This document shows positions 50,301 to 59,494 of a stretch of DNA of 64,000 nucleotides, piece after piece. Position 1 is the first letter of the stretch; every line of letters starts with the position of its first letter. The notes below the pieces were generated by a model. It was not told the origin of the DNA. It made no database searches and saw nothing but the letters and a program-made list of their open reading frames with translations. A program made the translations under genes and the position numbers. Origin of the DNA: Platynereis dumerilii (Eukaryota > Annelida > Polychaeta > Phyllodocida > Nereididae). The DNA lies in contig JAPTHN010000043.1 of the NCBI GenBank assembly GCA_026936325.1, positions 3,131,988 to 3,195,987 on the forward strand, given 5' to 3'.

Positions 50301-50698
50301 AATAAAAGCATATATATAATAAAATTTGTTATTGCAATCTGTCATAGGCAAATTATAATTTTCACTGTATATACATAGATTGAAAGTATATTCAATGCTG
50401 CAAGTTGCTTTAAAGTGTGATAAATGATCGAGTTACAAGGTTTTGCACGGGTAGAAAGTGAAAGTGCAAAACCTCGTAAGTCGACATTTTCAATCACATC
50501 TGATCGTAACATCAATGCAAGGGGTAAACGACCTCTGACAAAAAATATTATACAACAGGGTGTCACTTTCTATGTATCTAGTTGGCCATAACTCACATAT
50601 TAATGAACATTGCCATAAAAAAATACACTTGACAGTTTTTTTCTATTTCTGAAAAACAGCGTTTTTTGACATACGAGGTTTTGCACTTTCGCCATCGA
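47314..50698. mobile_element. TIR element with repeated AAAGTGCAAAACCTCGTA motifs, TA target
   Basis: Ends TCTATGGTGAAAGTGC and the inverted TCGATGGCGAAAGTGC are flanked by TA (47312-47313 and 50699-50700). The sister unit at 37370 gives the empty site (CACCATAAGTCTG). The motif AAAGTGCAAAACCTCGTA occurs again inside each arm (about 47509 and 50462). A LINE (about 47745-50330) has inserted into it. No transposase is seen. Confidence 0.75.
47748..49697 (+). CDS. LINE reverse transcriptase, 5'-truncated but otherwise intact
   Basis: The frame reads 650 codons without a stop to 49697. It starts inside the ORF, just before the reverse transcriptase (ITEDEVALHFRKLKSNKACG), so the endonuclease half is missing by 5' truncation; the frame stays open a little further upstream into flanking DNA, and there is no native start. 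Motifs: SNKACGIDGIPAEF, FIDFTKAFDYINR (motif A), GVLQGGILSPKLF (motif B), ILYADDIVLIA (motif C, YADD intact), then FKYLGHML. The C-terminus has a Cys/His cluster, CEKCSLNMVEDEIHCLIVC. It is a non-LTR reverse transcriptase of a different lineage from the other two LINEs here; clade unresolved. The 3' tail runs to about 50330 and is A/T-rich. Confidence 0.85.
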   Translation, partial: DDVITEDEVALHFRKLKSNKACGIDGIPAEFYKYASERLVVPFCAVFNHIFDKGEYPSQWSEGLINALHKKGSRADPDNYRKITINVVMGKIFDSILNSRLYFKNEALNLDDPCQFGFTPGASTTDCVFILDTVLSYQQAKKKPMYMCFIDFTKAFDYINRNALYFKLRQQCIGEKMLKIIISMFDKAKARVHQSGNTSDTIDSQCGVLQGGILSPKLFNEFMSDLPRYLDKSDGITLNNFTLTHILYADDIVLIADSPKCLQNSINSVHNFCKKWHLIVNVSKTKVMQVGTKATDSFFCNGEELEKVDTFKYLGHMLTNKRKVHSKMTEYLSVQANKALFALQSDSKQVLGHIDPIISLRMFDTYVLPILEYNSEIWNCEKPASELEAVQLGYLKCMLGVRKQTPSLAVYGESGRFPLHVRQKVRMINYWMKLENAPDGSLLRRCLQIQKDAQINRANETNWFSKVKNILSTCNIEFETSDNTNLTIDSIGKKVKSKLYEIEQERLFISINDSTQQPKLRTYKLFKTDCRVEPYLRLRQNRKMLTKIARFRTSSHSLRIETGRHQKPVTPAENRICEKCSLNMVEDEIHCLIVCTANESFRQNLFSTAAKFINNFLSLNDTDKFTSIMKSKEPDLLNTLGKFLLQADV

Positions 50699-51585
50699 TA
50701 TGTTTAGTCAGACTGAGTGCAAAATGTTTTCTCCAGAAAATCTTTGATGCATTTTTAATCAGTTTTAAACTGCAAGAGCTTTCAGCTCCCTAACATCTGG
50801 AAAGGGGGTGGATGCTCTTTACTCAATACATCCTGCAAAGAGGTAATGGGGTGAGACTTTGAAGTGCAGTTCAGGATGAAAGGTAAGTAACTGTTTAAGG
50901 AAAGACCAACTGGACACAACTTGGTCAGAGAACGCAGATCACAGAACAATACGCCCACACAGATCAGTTCTTCATTGGTGCCCTCTAGAGGGTACTACAA
51001 TCTTGTTGTTTTTCTTTTTTTTAAGATTTTGCTTGTAATTTTGTAATTGTAACAAAATTAATTACAATTACAAAATTGCAGTCAAAGACTGAAAAAAAGA
51101 GAAACAATGAGATTGTACCCTTTAGCGACCATAAAGTTGGACTGAAGGACACACGAATGAACAAAATACATAGCCCCTTCCCTTTGAGGGACTAAAAATC
51201 AATGTGGTCTCAGTTGCAACATGGTATATATTATTACCCCAGAGCTCATGGATCTGTTTGTGATAAGCTGCAGTTCTCCATTGGAACTGACTGTGAGTAC
51301 GGATAGCAGATGATTGCACCATTTATTGATGGCTCCCAGAGTGGCAGGTCACCCCCTTCAGTGTTTAGCAAGTGATTTAGTTGTCGTGAGAAGAAAGCAT
51401 ACTTGCTCCTTGTGACCTACTAACAGCCATCTTTTGTTACTCTTTTATGCACCTGGCTGATCTTTATGGTACATATTGTATTAGCGTTGGCAATAAATGC
51501 TCATAAAAAGTTTCAGTGAATGGTGCGTGCATTGAGAACGCCACAATTGAGGTCAAGCAAGGATGCTCAAGATGCCATATGTATT
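50699..51585 (+). repeat. Tandem macrosatellite unit 5 end and unit 6 (last recognised)
   Basis: Markers: TTTGATGCATTTTTAATCAG (50741), CAACTGGACACAACTTGG (50908), hairpin (50990), CCTTCAGTGTTTAGCAAG (51356), GGTACATATTGTATTAGCG (51467). The similarity ends at a MITE at 51587. Confidence 0.75.
50990..51120. mobile_element. Second copy of the 131-133 bp hairpin element
   Basis: Same ends (GGGTACTACAATCTTGTTGT and inverted) and same position in the unit as 37678-37810. Confidence 0.65.
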
Positions 51586-51586
51586 A

Positions 51587-51939
51587 GGGTGGGCTGAAAA
51601 AAACTTTTTTTGGAATTTCAATATGCCAGTGGTATAGAAAGTTGCCTATGGCCAAAAAACGAAAAATGGTGCAAAAAAAAAAATTGGGGCATGCGACTTG
51701 TGCCGAGCTACTGCGGCTTTTATGAAAATGCATATTTTCAATCATTTTTGCACCAAAAAATTGTCTAAAAAAGCATGCGAAACATCTGAATATATGCAAT
51801 TTCATAAAAGCTGCTGTGGCCCGGCACAAGTTGCATGCCACAAAATTTCTTCTGCACCAATTTTCATTTTTCGGCCATAGCCAACTTCCTATACCACGGG
51901 CATATTGAAATTCCAAAAAACGTTTTTTTCAGCCCACCC
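51587..51939. mobile_element. MITE, 353 bp, TA target
   Basis: Ends GGGTGGGCTGAAAAAAAC and its inverted copy extend as paired sequence for about 50 bp (AATTTCAATATGCC); the centre is itself largely palindromic around GCATGC. TA flanks it at 51585-51586 and 51940-51941. Confidence 0.75.
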
Positions 51940-52030
51940 TAAATTTACCGCTCACTGTGGGTATATTTTTTCAACTCCACTCACAGCCAGTGATAGGACA
52001 AACAAGTTTTAAAACCTTTAGGCCAAGGGG

Positions 52031-53556
52031 GATATGAGAACGGACAAACAAAATGCTTGTGCTAAGCAGTCTACATGACATTCATGAGCATCTCTACCGA
52101 ACCCCATCAATTTTGCAGCAAAACACCATTCATGGGATCATATAATTGCATGCTTATGGAAGATACTAATACAATATGTACCACCTTAATCTTCCTGGCG
52201 CATAAAAGGGTAACAAAAGATGGCTATTACCATGTTATCAGGAGCAAATGTGCTTTCATCTCAAGTTCTTACTGGCAACTAAATCACTTGCTAAGTACTT
52301 CAGCCTGCAACAGGTCACTCTGGGTGCCATCAATAAAGAACGGAGTCACCTGATGCCCTGACCCATTGTCAGTTCCTATAAGATCAGCTGGTCGTTAGCA
52401 AAAAGGCCCAGAATAGAAGAGAAAGCCTAGAGAAGGCTGATTCACAGGTTGGCTTCCATGCATGGTAGAGCATTTTCTTGAAGGCTCCAATTGTGCATTG
52501 TTGGGACGTATTTGTACAATAATGTTAAGCCGATACCCCCTAATGGCTCTTTGGTGACCTTCTTGTAGATACACCCTAATGGTCTGCAAGCATCGAGTTA
52601 TTTATATGTGTAAAAAAAATTGTTGACAAAGATTTTCTTCAAGTGCGACATAGTCTGACAAATTCTATATAAAATTACCAGGCCCAACAATTTGAGAAAT
52701 CTCGAAGCTTCATCTCAGGAACTGAAGATCATAAAAATATAGACACACAAGAAGGAAAGGACAGATATTCCCTGTGTTTATGGCCAAATGTTGGCTACAT
52801 TATACCCTTAGATAAGCACACTAATTTCTGTCTGAGCACATTCTCTTTTCCGAAGAAGACAATTTTTATGACAGTGTCTGAACTTGTCATTTGGCCCTGT
52901 TGTTTTTTGGGGTTCCATAGTATTTTAGATGATTTTATAAAAATTTACTGTACAAATACTTTATATCGTGACTATGGGAATGAACATGAGTCAAGCAGGA
53001 TACATTCAGAAATGGTGTAACTTATGTCAATACGATCCTCTTATTTCTTATAAAAGTGCCCACCAGAAATATCTATAAGCTAGATGTAAAATAACATGGC
53101 CGTCTGGATTTTGTGTACACCGTAATAATTCCAGTAGGCAAAATTATTGAGAAAGGATTTTTTACAGCCTTTGTAAAAATGCTCAATTCTGCATATAATT
53201 TTAAATGATAATGTTTATCTTATACTCAATGATGAAATGAATTAATGGTTTTCATTGATTGATTTTATTTAAAGGATCTTTTTAAAGAATGATGGCATGT
53301 TGTTTTACCATACTTAGCAAACGGAGTAGAGCAGGGAGTTGGGGGTTCAACTGGTACCACGGAGGTTAATGACGTCCTTCGTTGCCTTGCTCAAAAGATA
53401 ATATCTGGTTGTTGAGATAGATGCACTGGGGTTGGCAGCCAGAAAGGTGGCAGCAACTCCAGCCACATGTGGACAAGCCATCGAAGTACCTGATTTACTT
53501 GTATAGCCGCTGTCACTGGAGCTAGAGGCAGATCTGATGCTACTTCCAGGTGCCAG
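52031..53556 (+). repeat. Direct duplication, copy I (partner 55209-57360)
   Basis: The segment GGACAAACA...TTGTGCTAAGC through the end of the protease exon is shared with 55209-57360. The first part (52075-52340) is an inverted, diverged piece of the macrosatellite unit (GGCACCCAGAGTG block on the minus strand). Copy I has about 300 bp (near 52640-52950) not found in copy II; copy II has an 877 bp transposon that copy I lacks. Confidence 0.8.
53314..53556 (-). pseudogene. Protease 3'-exon fragment (proteinase K-like), pseudogene
   Basis: It matches the end of the intact protease from the [12 protein letters not shown] segment through [13 protein letters not shown] (the catalytic serine region) to the C-terminus. 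The frame is broken by TGA at 53349-53347 where the gene has GGA (SGTPNS), and the native stop is at 53316-53314. The 5' side is cut at about 53556 in mid-exon, so the propeptide, Asp and His parts are absent. It arose with the 1.5 kb duplication, not by retrotransposition, since the downstream flank is shared too. Few differences from the gene suggest a recent event. Confidence 0.85.
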
Positions 53557-55208
53557 ATTGAGTGGTTTCATTGATTTGGATGAATGCGTATGCAGAATTA
53601 AATTAAACAATTTTATTTCACATAATTCGTTTCAATAAAAATTATCAGAAGCATTGGCAGATATCCCTCACACTGTTGAGTACATTGATTAATTTGGTCG
53701 AAATTTCACTGCACTGCACAGACAACCAGATGATCAGTTAAAATAAAAAATCTAACACTTTTCAAGAACGTTGTATACATAGAGTAGGCTATATTTCTTT
53801 CCGTCTCCAAATTGAGGCAGTTCCAATACTGCTGATCAGCAAATTAATATGAATGTAAATTCGGTAACAATCGCATAAACTTACTGCTTATGTTTGAAAA
53901 TTGTATTAATTGACATTTATACACAGAGAAGTTGCTTCATTTTCATCAAAACAAATCTTTCCCATGTCTCAGATAAGTATAAGAAAGATAGTAATTGTAA
54001 CAATGCCCAGCAGTATCAAATACTAGATCTAAAGAAATTATAGCCGCTTCAAGCAGTTCACAGAATCTAATATCTCTTATATATATACATGTTTATTAAT
54101 ACCATATTTGATAAATCAGGTGCAGACAATTCTTGTCACCAAATACAAAATGATAAATGTATTAAATTAAGTTAAATTAAGAGTCAGGAAATGCAAAGAA
54201 AGTCTATCATTGTCTTAATTTCTTGCTCCTCCCAATTGTCTATACTGCCTTTTCTCAATTCTTTAATTGCTTCGATGGTATTCCATTCTTCACTGGTGCA
54301 CTGGTAGATGGCAAGATTGCAAGTCTTGCTATGATCCAACATTTATAAAACAGGCTTCTCAACCAGACTATCAATAAGCTTGAGGTTTTTGCCAGCTATT
54401 GTATCAGCATTCAATGTCCCGTGGCGGGCAATGAAATTAACCAGGGCATTGTCCTTATTGTGCGGCATACTTTGTATCATTTTGAAAAATCTCATGAGAA
54501 TCTGTGACATTTTTATAGGCAAATGAAGATAGGGCCATCCATTTCTTTCGGAGAACATTCTCATTTCACAGATAAACTTGGAGCTTTATGACAGTGCCTA
54601 CAGCCATAGCTCTGCATTTTATTGTCAATCCATGGTCCTTTATAGCATAAGATAAGCAATGACTTTAGCATTTAGGCAATTTCCATGCTTAATGATAGAC
54701 ATTATGGCTTTAGAATGATGACAAGAGTACTTCCGCCTCCACAAGGGTACAATAATACCATGATATGCCCTCATGTCTCATGTAGATAATAAATTGTAGA
54801 GAAAGTATCATACTGATCATAGGAATGATAACATTGCTTATATTTTATGGGTATAGTGGGGTTTTACATGTAGTGCTGATGTACTCAGTTAGATTCTGAT
54901 TGAAAATATGCAAATCCCTGCCATTACTTCACTAATGTGTGTTCTATCTTCTAATCATGGAACTTAATATGCTAAGATAAGCAATCATGTAATCTTTATC
55001 ATGATTAATAGACATTGTTGGTCTTAAATGATGGTCATTGTGTTGTGATAAAAAGGTATTTACGAATAGTAATGATGCATCTTGGGTACAGACTCTTGCC
55101 TTTAATTACAAAGAGACAGGCCATGTTTGGCAAGGATTGGGGATAGTAATTTCAGCTGATACTGACTAGCTTATATACTGGAAGCATCAGTGAATGAGAA
55201 TGTGAGAA
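53557..55208. other. No gene recognised
   Basis: AT-rich sequence between the two duplicated segments. A 73-codon minus-strand frame at 54343-54564 was looked at; it resembles nothing I know. No repeat structure stands out. Confidence 0.4.
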
Positions 55209-56002
55209 GATGTGAGAAGGGACAAACAGAATACTTGTGCTAAGCCCTGTAGTAAGCAGTTTACATGATATTCATGAGCATCTCTGCAGAACCCCATCAA
55301 TTTTGCACAAAACACCATTCATGGGATAATATAATTGCATGCTTATGGAAGGTACAATATGTACCACCTTAATCTTCCTGGCGCATAAAAGGGTAACAAA
55401 AGATGGCTATTACCATGTTATCAGGAGCAAATGTGCTTTCATCTCAAGTTCTTACTGGCAACTAAATCACTTGCTAAGTACTTCAGCCTGCAACAGGTCA
55501 CTCTGGGTGCCATCAATAAAGAACGGAGTCACCTGATGCCCTGACCCATTGTCAGTTCCTATAAGATCAGCTGGTCGTTAGCAAAAACGCCCAGAACAGA
55601 AGAGAAAGCCTAGAGAAGGCTGGTCCACAGGTTGGCTTCCATGGTGGAGCATTTTCTTGTAGACTGCACATTGTGCACATTGTGCACTGTTCTTTTATCA
55701 ATATTCAGTTCAATATCCAGAAACTATGGTATATCTCTTCAATAAATGCTGAGCTGACCACCCTAATGGTTCCCTGACTTCCTGTTTGTAGATACACCCC
55801 AATAGTCCCCAGGTATCGATTCATTAATTTTATTTGTGAAAAAAAAAAAACAGCCAGGCAAAACAGTATACAAAATCTGTATAAATATCTTGTATCATGT
55901 TTATGGAAATTAATATGAGTCAAAAAGGAAAACATTCACAAATGATGTAACCAATGTCAAAACGATCCTCTCATTTCTTATTAAAAGCGCTCACCAGAAA
56001 TA

Positions 56003-56879
56003 GAGTAGCGCGGGGCATGCAGCCCCCCTTAACTTCCAGGTGCGATTTGACCTACTTTTTATGGTCGATTACTTTAATGCTTATGTTGTCAGGAAGGGAT
56101 CACTTGACTCCACTCATAACTAATGAAACAAATGTCTACCAATTTTAATAAAGGAGTTACGACCCTTTTTTGTAAAAAATATAAAATGGCCTTCTTACCC
56201 CACCCATTGGGCAAGAAGCCCCCCTATTATAATCCTATGGCAATTTTTTTGCGAGCGGATTCAGCTTGAAAGTTATTTCTTGGGTTCTTCTATCATTCTT
56301 AAGGCATTATATTCACTTTTTCTGAATTTCAGAATTTTTCTGTTCATACATTTGTTATTTAATATTTTTTGCCCCGTTTTAATTTCGGCCAAATTTTTTT
56401 GATTTCAATTAGCTGTTCTATCAAGATTTAAGGTAAAGTACACATTATAAAATGGTTCCTATAGCAGCTTCGAGGCCTCAGTGAAGGGGGGGGCTCATGC
56501 CCCATACCATGTGGGGCCTCAGGCCCCAAACTGACATATTTTAATTTGACCTCTATATTTTGAGCTAAAATGCAAAAAATATAATCAAAATCATATTTAT
56601 GTAATGGTCTTAAAGTGAAGCAATGCAGATATCCATTATTCTTTTAATTTCTGAAAAGTACTTTCAAAAAATTAATCAAAGTTACAAAAACCATGCACCT
56701 TTTTTTGTTTCTTTAATTACTTCTATGGTTTGGTGATGTTTGCCTTGAAAATTTGTGACGTCACATAAAAAGCCTCTAGCTTCAATCCTATCAATAAGAA
56801 AAAGCACCAAAAATGTAAGTTTAGATATAACCCTGGAGGGGCCTCTCACCTAACTCGGGCTTCTTGCCCCGACCCACTC
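56003..56879. mobile_element. TIR element, 877 bp, TA target, 3' of the protease gene
   Basis: Ends GAGTAGCGCGGGGCATGCAG and inverted GAGTGGGTCGGGGCAAGAAG match at most positions; TA flanks it (56001-56002, 56880-56881). Copy I of the duplication shows the uninterrupted site (CCAGAAATATCTATAAGC at about 53061). No coding capacity. Confidence 0.75.
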
Positions 56880-57065
56880 TATCTGCAAGCTAGATATAAA
56901 ATACCATGGACAGATTTTGTTGTATACTGAAATAATTTCCGAAGCAAGTTTATTATGAAAGGATTTTTCACAACCTTTGTAAAAACCTTTCAACACTGCA
57001 CATCATTCTAAATGATAATGTAAATCTCAGTGATCAATTGAATTCATGGTTGCTAATTGACTGAT

Positions 57066-57071
57066 TTTATT
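57066..57071 (-). terminator. Polyadenylation signal AATAAA of the protease gene
   Basis: AATAAA on the minus strand lies 48 bases after the protease stop codon, within CATAAATAAAATCAG. It is the first such signal downstream of the stop. Confidence 0.6.
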
Positions 57072-57118
57072 TATGGCATCCTACGTACGAATGATGGCAT
57101 GTTGTTTTGGTACAATAT

Positions 57119-59438
57119 TCAGCAGACAGAGTAGAGCAGAGAGTTGGGGGTTCCACTGGTACTACGGAGGTTGATGACATCCTTAGTGGCCTTGCTCAAA
57201 AGATAATATCTGGTTGTTGAGATAGATGCACTGGGGTTGGCAGCCAGAAAGGTGGCAGCAACTCCAGCCACATGTGGACAAGCCATCGAAGTACCTGATT
57301 TACTTGTATAGCCGCTGTCACTGGAGCTAGAGGCAGATCTGATGCTACTCCCTGGTGCCAAGATGTCCACACAACTTCCCCAATTAGAGAAGCTGGACAG
57401 GCGGTCAGAGTTGACAGTGGATCCTACTGTGATGGCAGAAGATGCCCCAGCAGGGCTGACATTGCAGGCGTTCTGGTTCTCATTACCGGCTGCTACAATT
57501 GTGGGGATTTTGAATGACACGGCATTATCAACAGCATTATCCAAGATGCTACTTGCACCTCCTCCGAGAGACATGCTGATGACTCCTCGGCCTCCGTTTC
57601 TATTCAGATCAAAGATTACCCAGTTGATTCCATTGACGATTCCAGATGTGCTTCCTGATCCGCTGTCTCGCAACACTTTCACAGCAACAGCAACAGATGA
57701 TAATCTGGTTTCAATAAAATTCTATGTATATATACATGTATGTGTAAAGCTATCCAATGATTTGCTTTCATTTTATTTCAAAATGGACCCTGAGTCAATT
57801 AATGTTCAGACAATAGTACCCCTATATTGCAATGCATCATTGCTCACAATTATACAATGCATGGCCTGTGTTTGAATAGCAATTAAGACAATAGCCAGTG
57901 TCAGAATAGCAGTTTTATTCAAACTGGGCGATAGCTCTGTCATGACCATATTGAGCTCTTTAATAAAATTTCAAGAAATTGGAATTTTAGATAGGACAGA
58001 AGCTGAGTTGTATTTCACTTATTAAGTCCATTGGACTCTATGAAATTTCTGAAAAAAAATTTAAATCCAAATACAAATACAAACATATTTGTATTTGAAC
58101 CCAACCCTGGAGTATAGTAGCTTTTTATAATTTTATTTGAATTTCAAATTATGTAGGCTACTTTAAAAAGTAAAAAGTGAAAATTGAAAATTTAAATTCT
58201 CATTACAGTGTGTTTGCTAAATTTCTTTTATTCTATTATTGTCTTTGAATGAAAATATATAATGAAATAAGAAATTTAATTTTAGACAAGTATTGAATGC
58301 CACTCACACCTCAATCAATCAGAAGTAAAGTCTCTTCTCTGTAAGCCTTGTTCTAAAAGAAACTTTATTACAAAAAGTACTCATAATGTACTCATAATGT
58401 ACTCGTAAATATGAGTACTTTGCAAATGTACTTGAGTACAATTACAAGTACAGTACTCGTAAAAGCTACGAGTACTGAGTACATGCGAGTACTTGAAATT
58501 ATGTACTCGAGTACACGAGTACACGAGTACTTAAGTACTCTTGCCTATCCCTGGTTTGGACACACCAGAATTCCAACCTAGAACTGTTCCGGCACAATGG
58601 GTCCCATGTCCATTTCTGTCATCGTTATTACCACCTACAGCATTGTAACCAAACACAGCTCTTCCTCCGATAAAGTCTTGATGGGATATTCTTATGCCAG
58701 TGTCCAGCACATATACCCTGACTCCAGATCCTCCACTTGTACTAAAGCTGTAAGAAGCAGAACTGTAACTGGGTTTATTCCGTGAAGAAATTCTGCTCAG
58801 ACCCCAGAACGAGCTGCCAGAAGATTGACTTGAACATTGCTCAATCCTCTGTTCATATCATAGAAATACATAGAAGGGACATGAGGCCCTGGCAGATGAA
58901 GCAACCAAATCCACCATCTTGGAACTGCCCTGTATCCTGAAACAATGGTATCGTGACGTCACCAATAACAGTGATGTCACTTATAACAATGGCATGACGT
59001 CACATCATAATTAGTCTATTGTGACGTCATGTCTCAGGGCAGTTCCAATATGGCGGATTTGGTGACCTCATCTTGAGGTGGCTTCATACAGCCTCATGTC
59101 CGTTCTATGTATTTCTATGGTTCATACACATTAGCTTCAATGTTGACCACCTCTGGAATGTTGAAGGCCTGACTGATTGTCAGATCATCAGCTTTCAAAT
59201 GCAGGATTGGTGTCTTCAAAGCATCAAACTGGTTAAGAATTTGGACACCTGGAGCAAGTGACCTGATCTTGTCTGCAGCGCTTTGCATATAACTTTCCTT
59301 GAGAGCCTGGACATCAGATGGAGCTTCCCTAAGAGTGATCAAGTATTCACCAGGAATACGGCCAGGATGGTCAATGTTCTCAATCAAAGCTGACGCTAAG
59401 CACAGCAAAGCTGCGACTAGGCAAGTCTTGAACACCAT
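57119..59438 (-). CDS. Secreted subtilisin-family (S8, proteinase K-like) serine protease, three exons
   Basis: Predicted exons: 59438-59130, 58848-58562 and 57704-57119, about 393 residues, a usual length for proteinase K-type preproenzymes. Residues 1-18 ([17 protein letters not shown]) form a signal peptide; about 25-100 is an I9 inhibitor propeptide ([17 protein letters not shown]). The S8 domain has all catalytic residues: Asp152 in VLDTGI, His184 in NGHGTHCAG, the oxyanion Asn273 in AAGNEN, and Ser338 in [12 protein letters not shown]. It should be secreted, cleave off its propeptide, and act as an endopeptidase. I chose the Met at 59438 over one ten codons upstream because the signal peptide starts there. 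Intron 1 is a transposon. The exon 2 donor (GTCCAA) is weak; it was picked because it keeps frame and the family alignment (GWNSGV then [10 protein letters not shown]). A TATA box and poly-A signal flank the gene. A broken 3' fragment lies at 53314-53556. Confidence 0.85.
58081..58556. mobile_element. hAT-like end sequences and GTACTC-rich segment in protease intron 2
   Basis: Sequence 58376-58545 is dense in GAGTAC/GTACTC motifs, partly palindromic (TACTCGAGTACACGAGTAC), and ends CTTGCCTATCCCTG, which reads CAGGGATAGG on the minus strand, a hAT-like terminus, about ten bases after the exon 2 end. A second CCCTG end (AACCCAACCCTG) with TACAAATACAAACAT-type repeats is at about 58110. The matching opposite ends were not found, so these may be partial elements. 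Confidence 0.4.
58859..59119. mobile_element. 261 bp MITE that forms almost all of protease intron 1
   Basis: Ends CATAGAAATACATAGAA are inverted (58859-58888 with 59119-59091, one or two differences), and a second inner pair (CAGGGCAGTTCCAA type) lies near 58920 and 59040. Flanks on the coding strand are GTATGAAC (59127-59120) and ATATGAAC (58858-58851), an 8 bp target duplication with one mismatch. Removing the element and one flank copy leaves in-frame [15 protein letters not shown]. With the element present the frame hits TAG at once, so the gene works only if it is spliced; GT in the upstream flank and AG in the downstream flank allow an in-frame splice. Confidence 0.8.
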
Positions 59439-59487
59439 TCCTCTCCTCAGGGCAGAGACTCCTATCACTCCCTTGCTCCACTACTCA

Positions 59488-59494
59488 CTTTATA
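59488..59494 (-). promoter_or_regulatory. TATA box of the protease gene
   Basis: TATAAAG on the minus strand, 50 bp before the chosen ATG. A start site 25-30 bp downstream would leave an untranslated leader of about 25 nt. Confidence 0.6.

Larger units (their letters stand above)
55209..57360 (+). repeat. Direct duplication, copy II (contains the protease 3' exon)
   Basis: Partner of 52031-53556. The shared sequence includes the inverted macrosatellite piece, the GATGCCCTGACCCATTGTCA block (55534; 52352 in copy I), and the protease 3' flank and exon. An 877 bp TIR element (56003-56879) splits it. Confidence 0.8.

Noticed and set aside
54343-54564. 73-codon minus-strand frame
   Set aside because: Reads like a plausible peptide but has no recognised domain, partner exon or repeat support.
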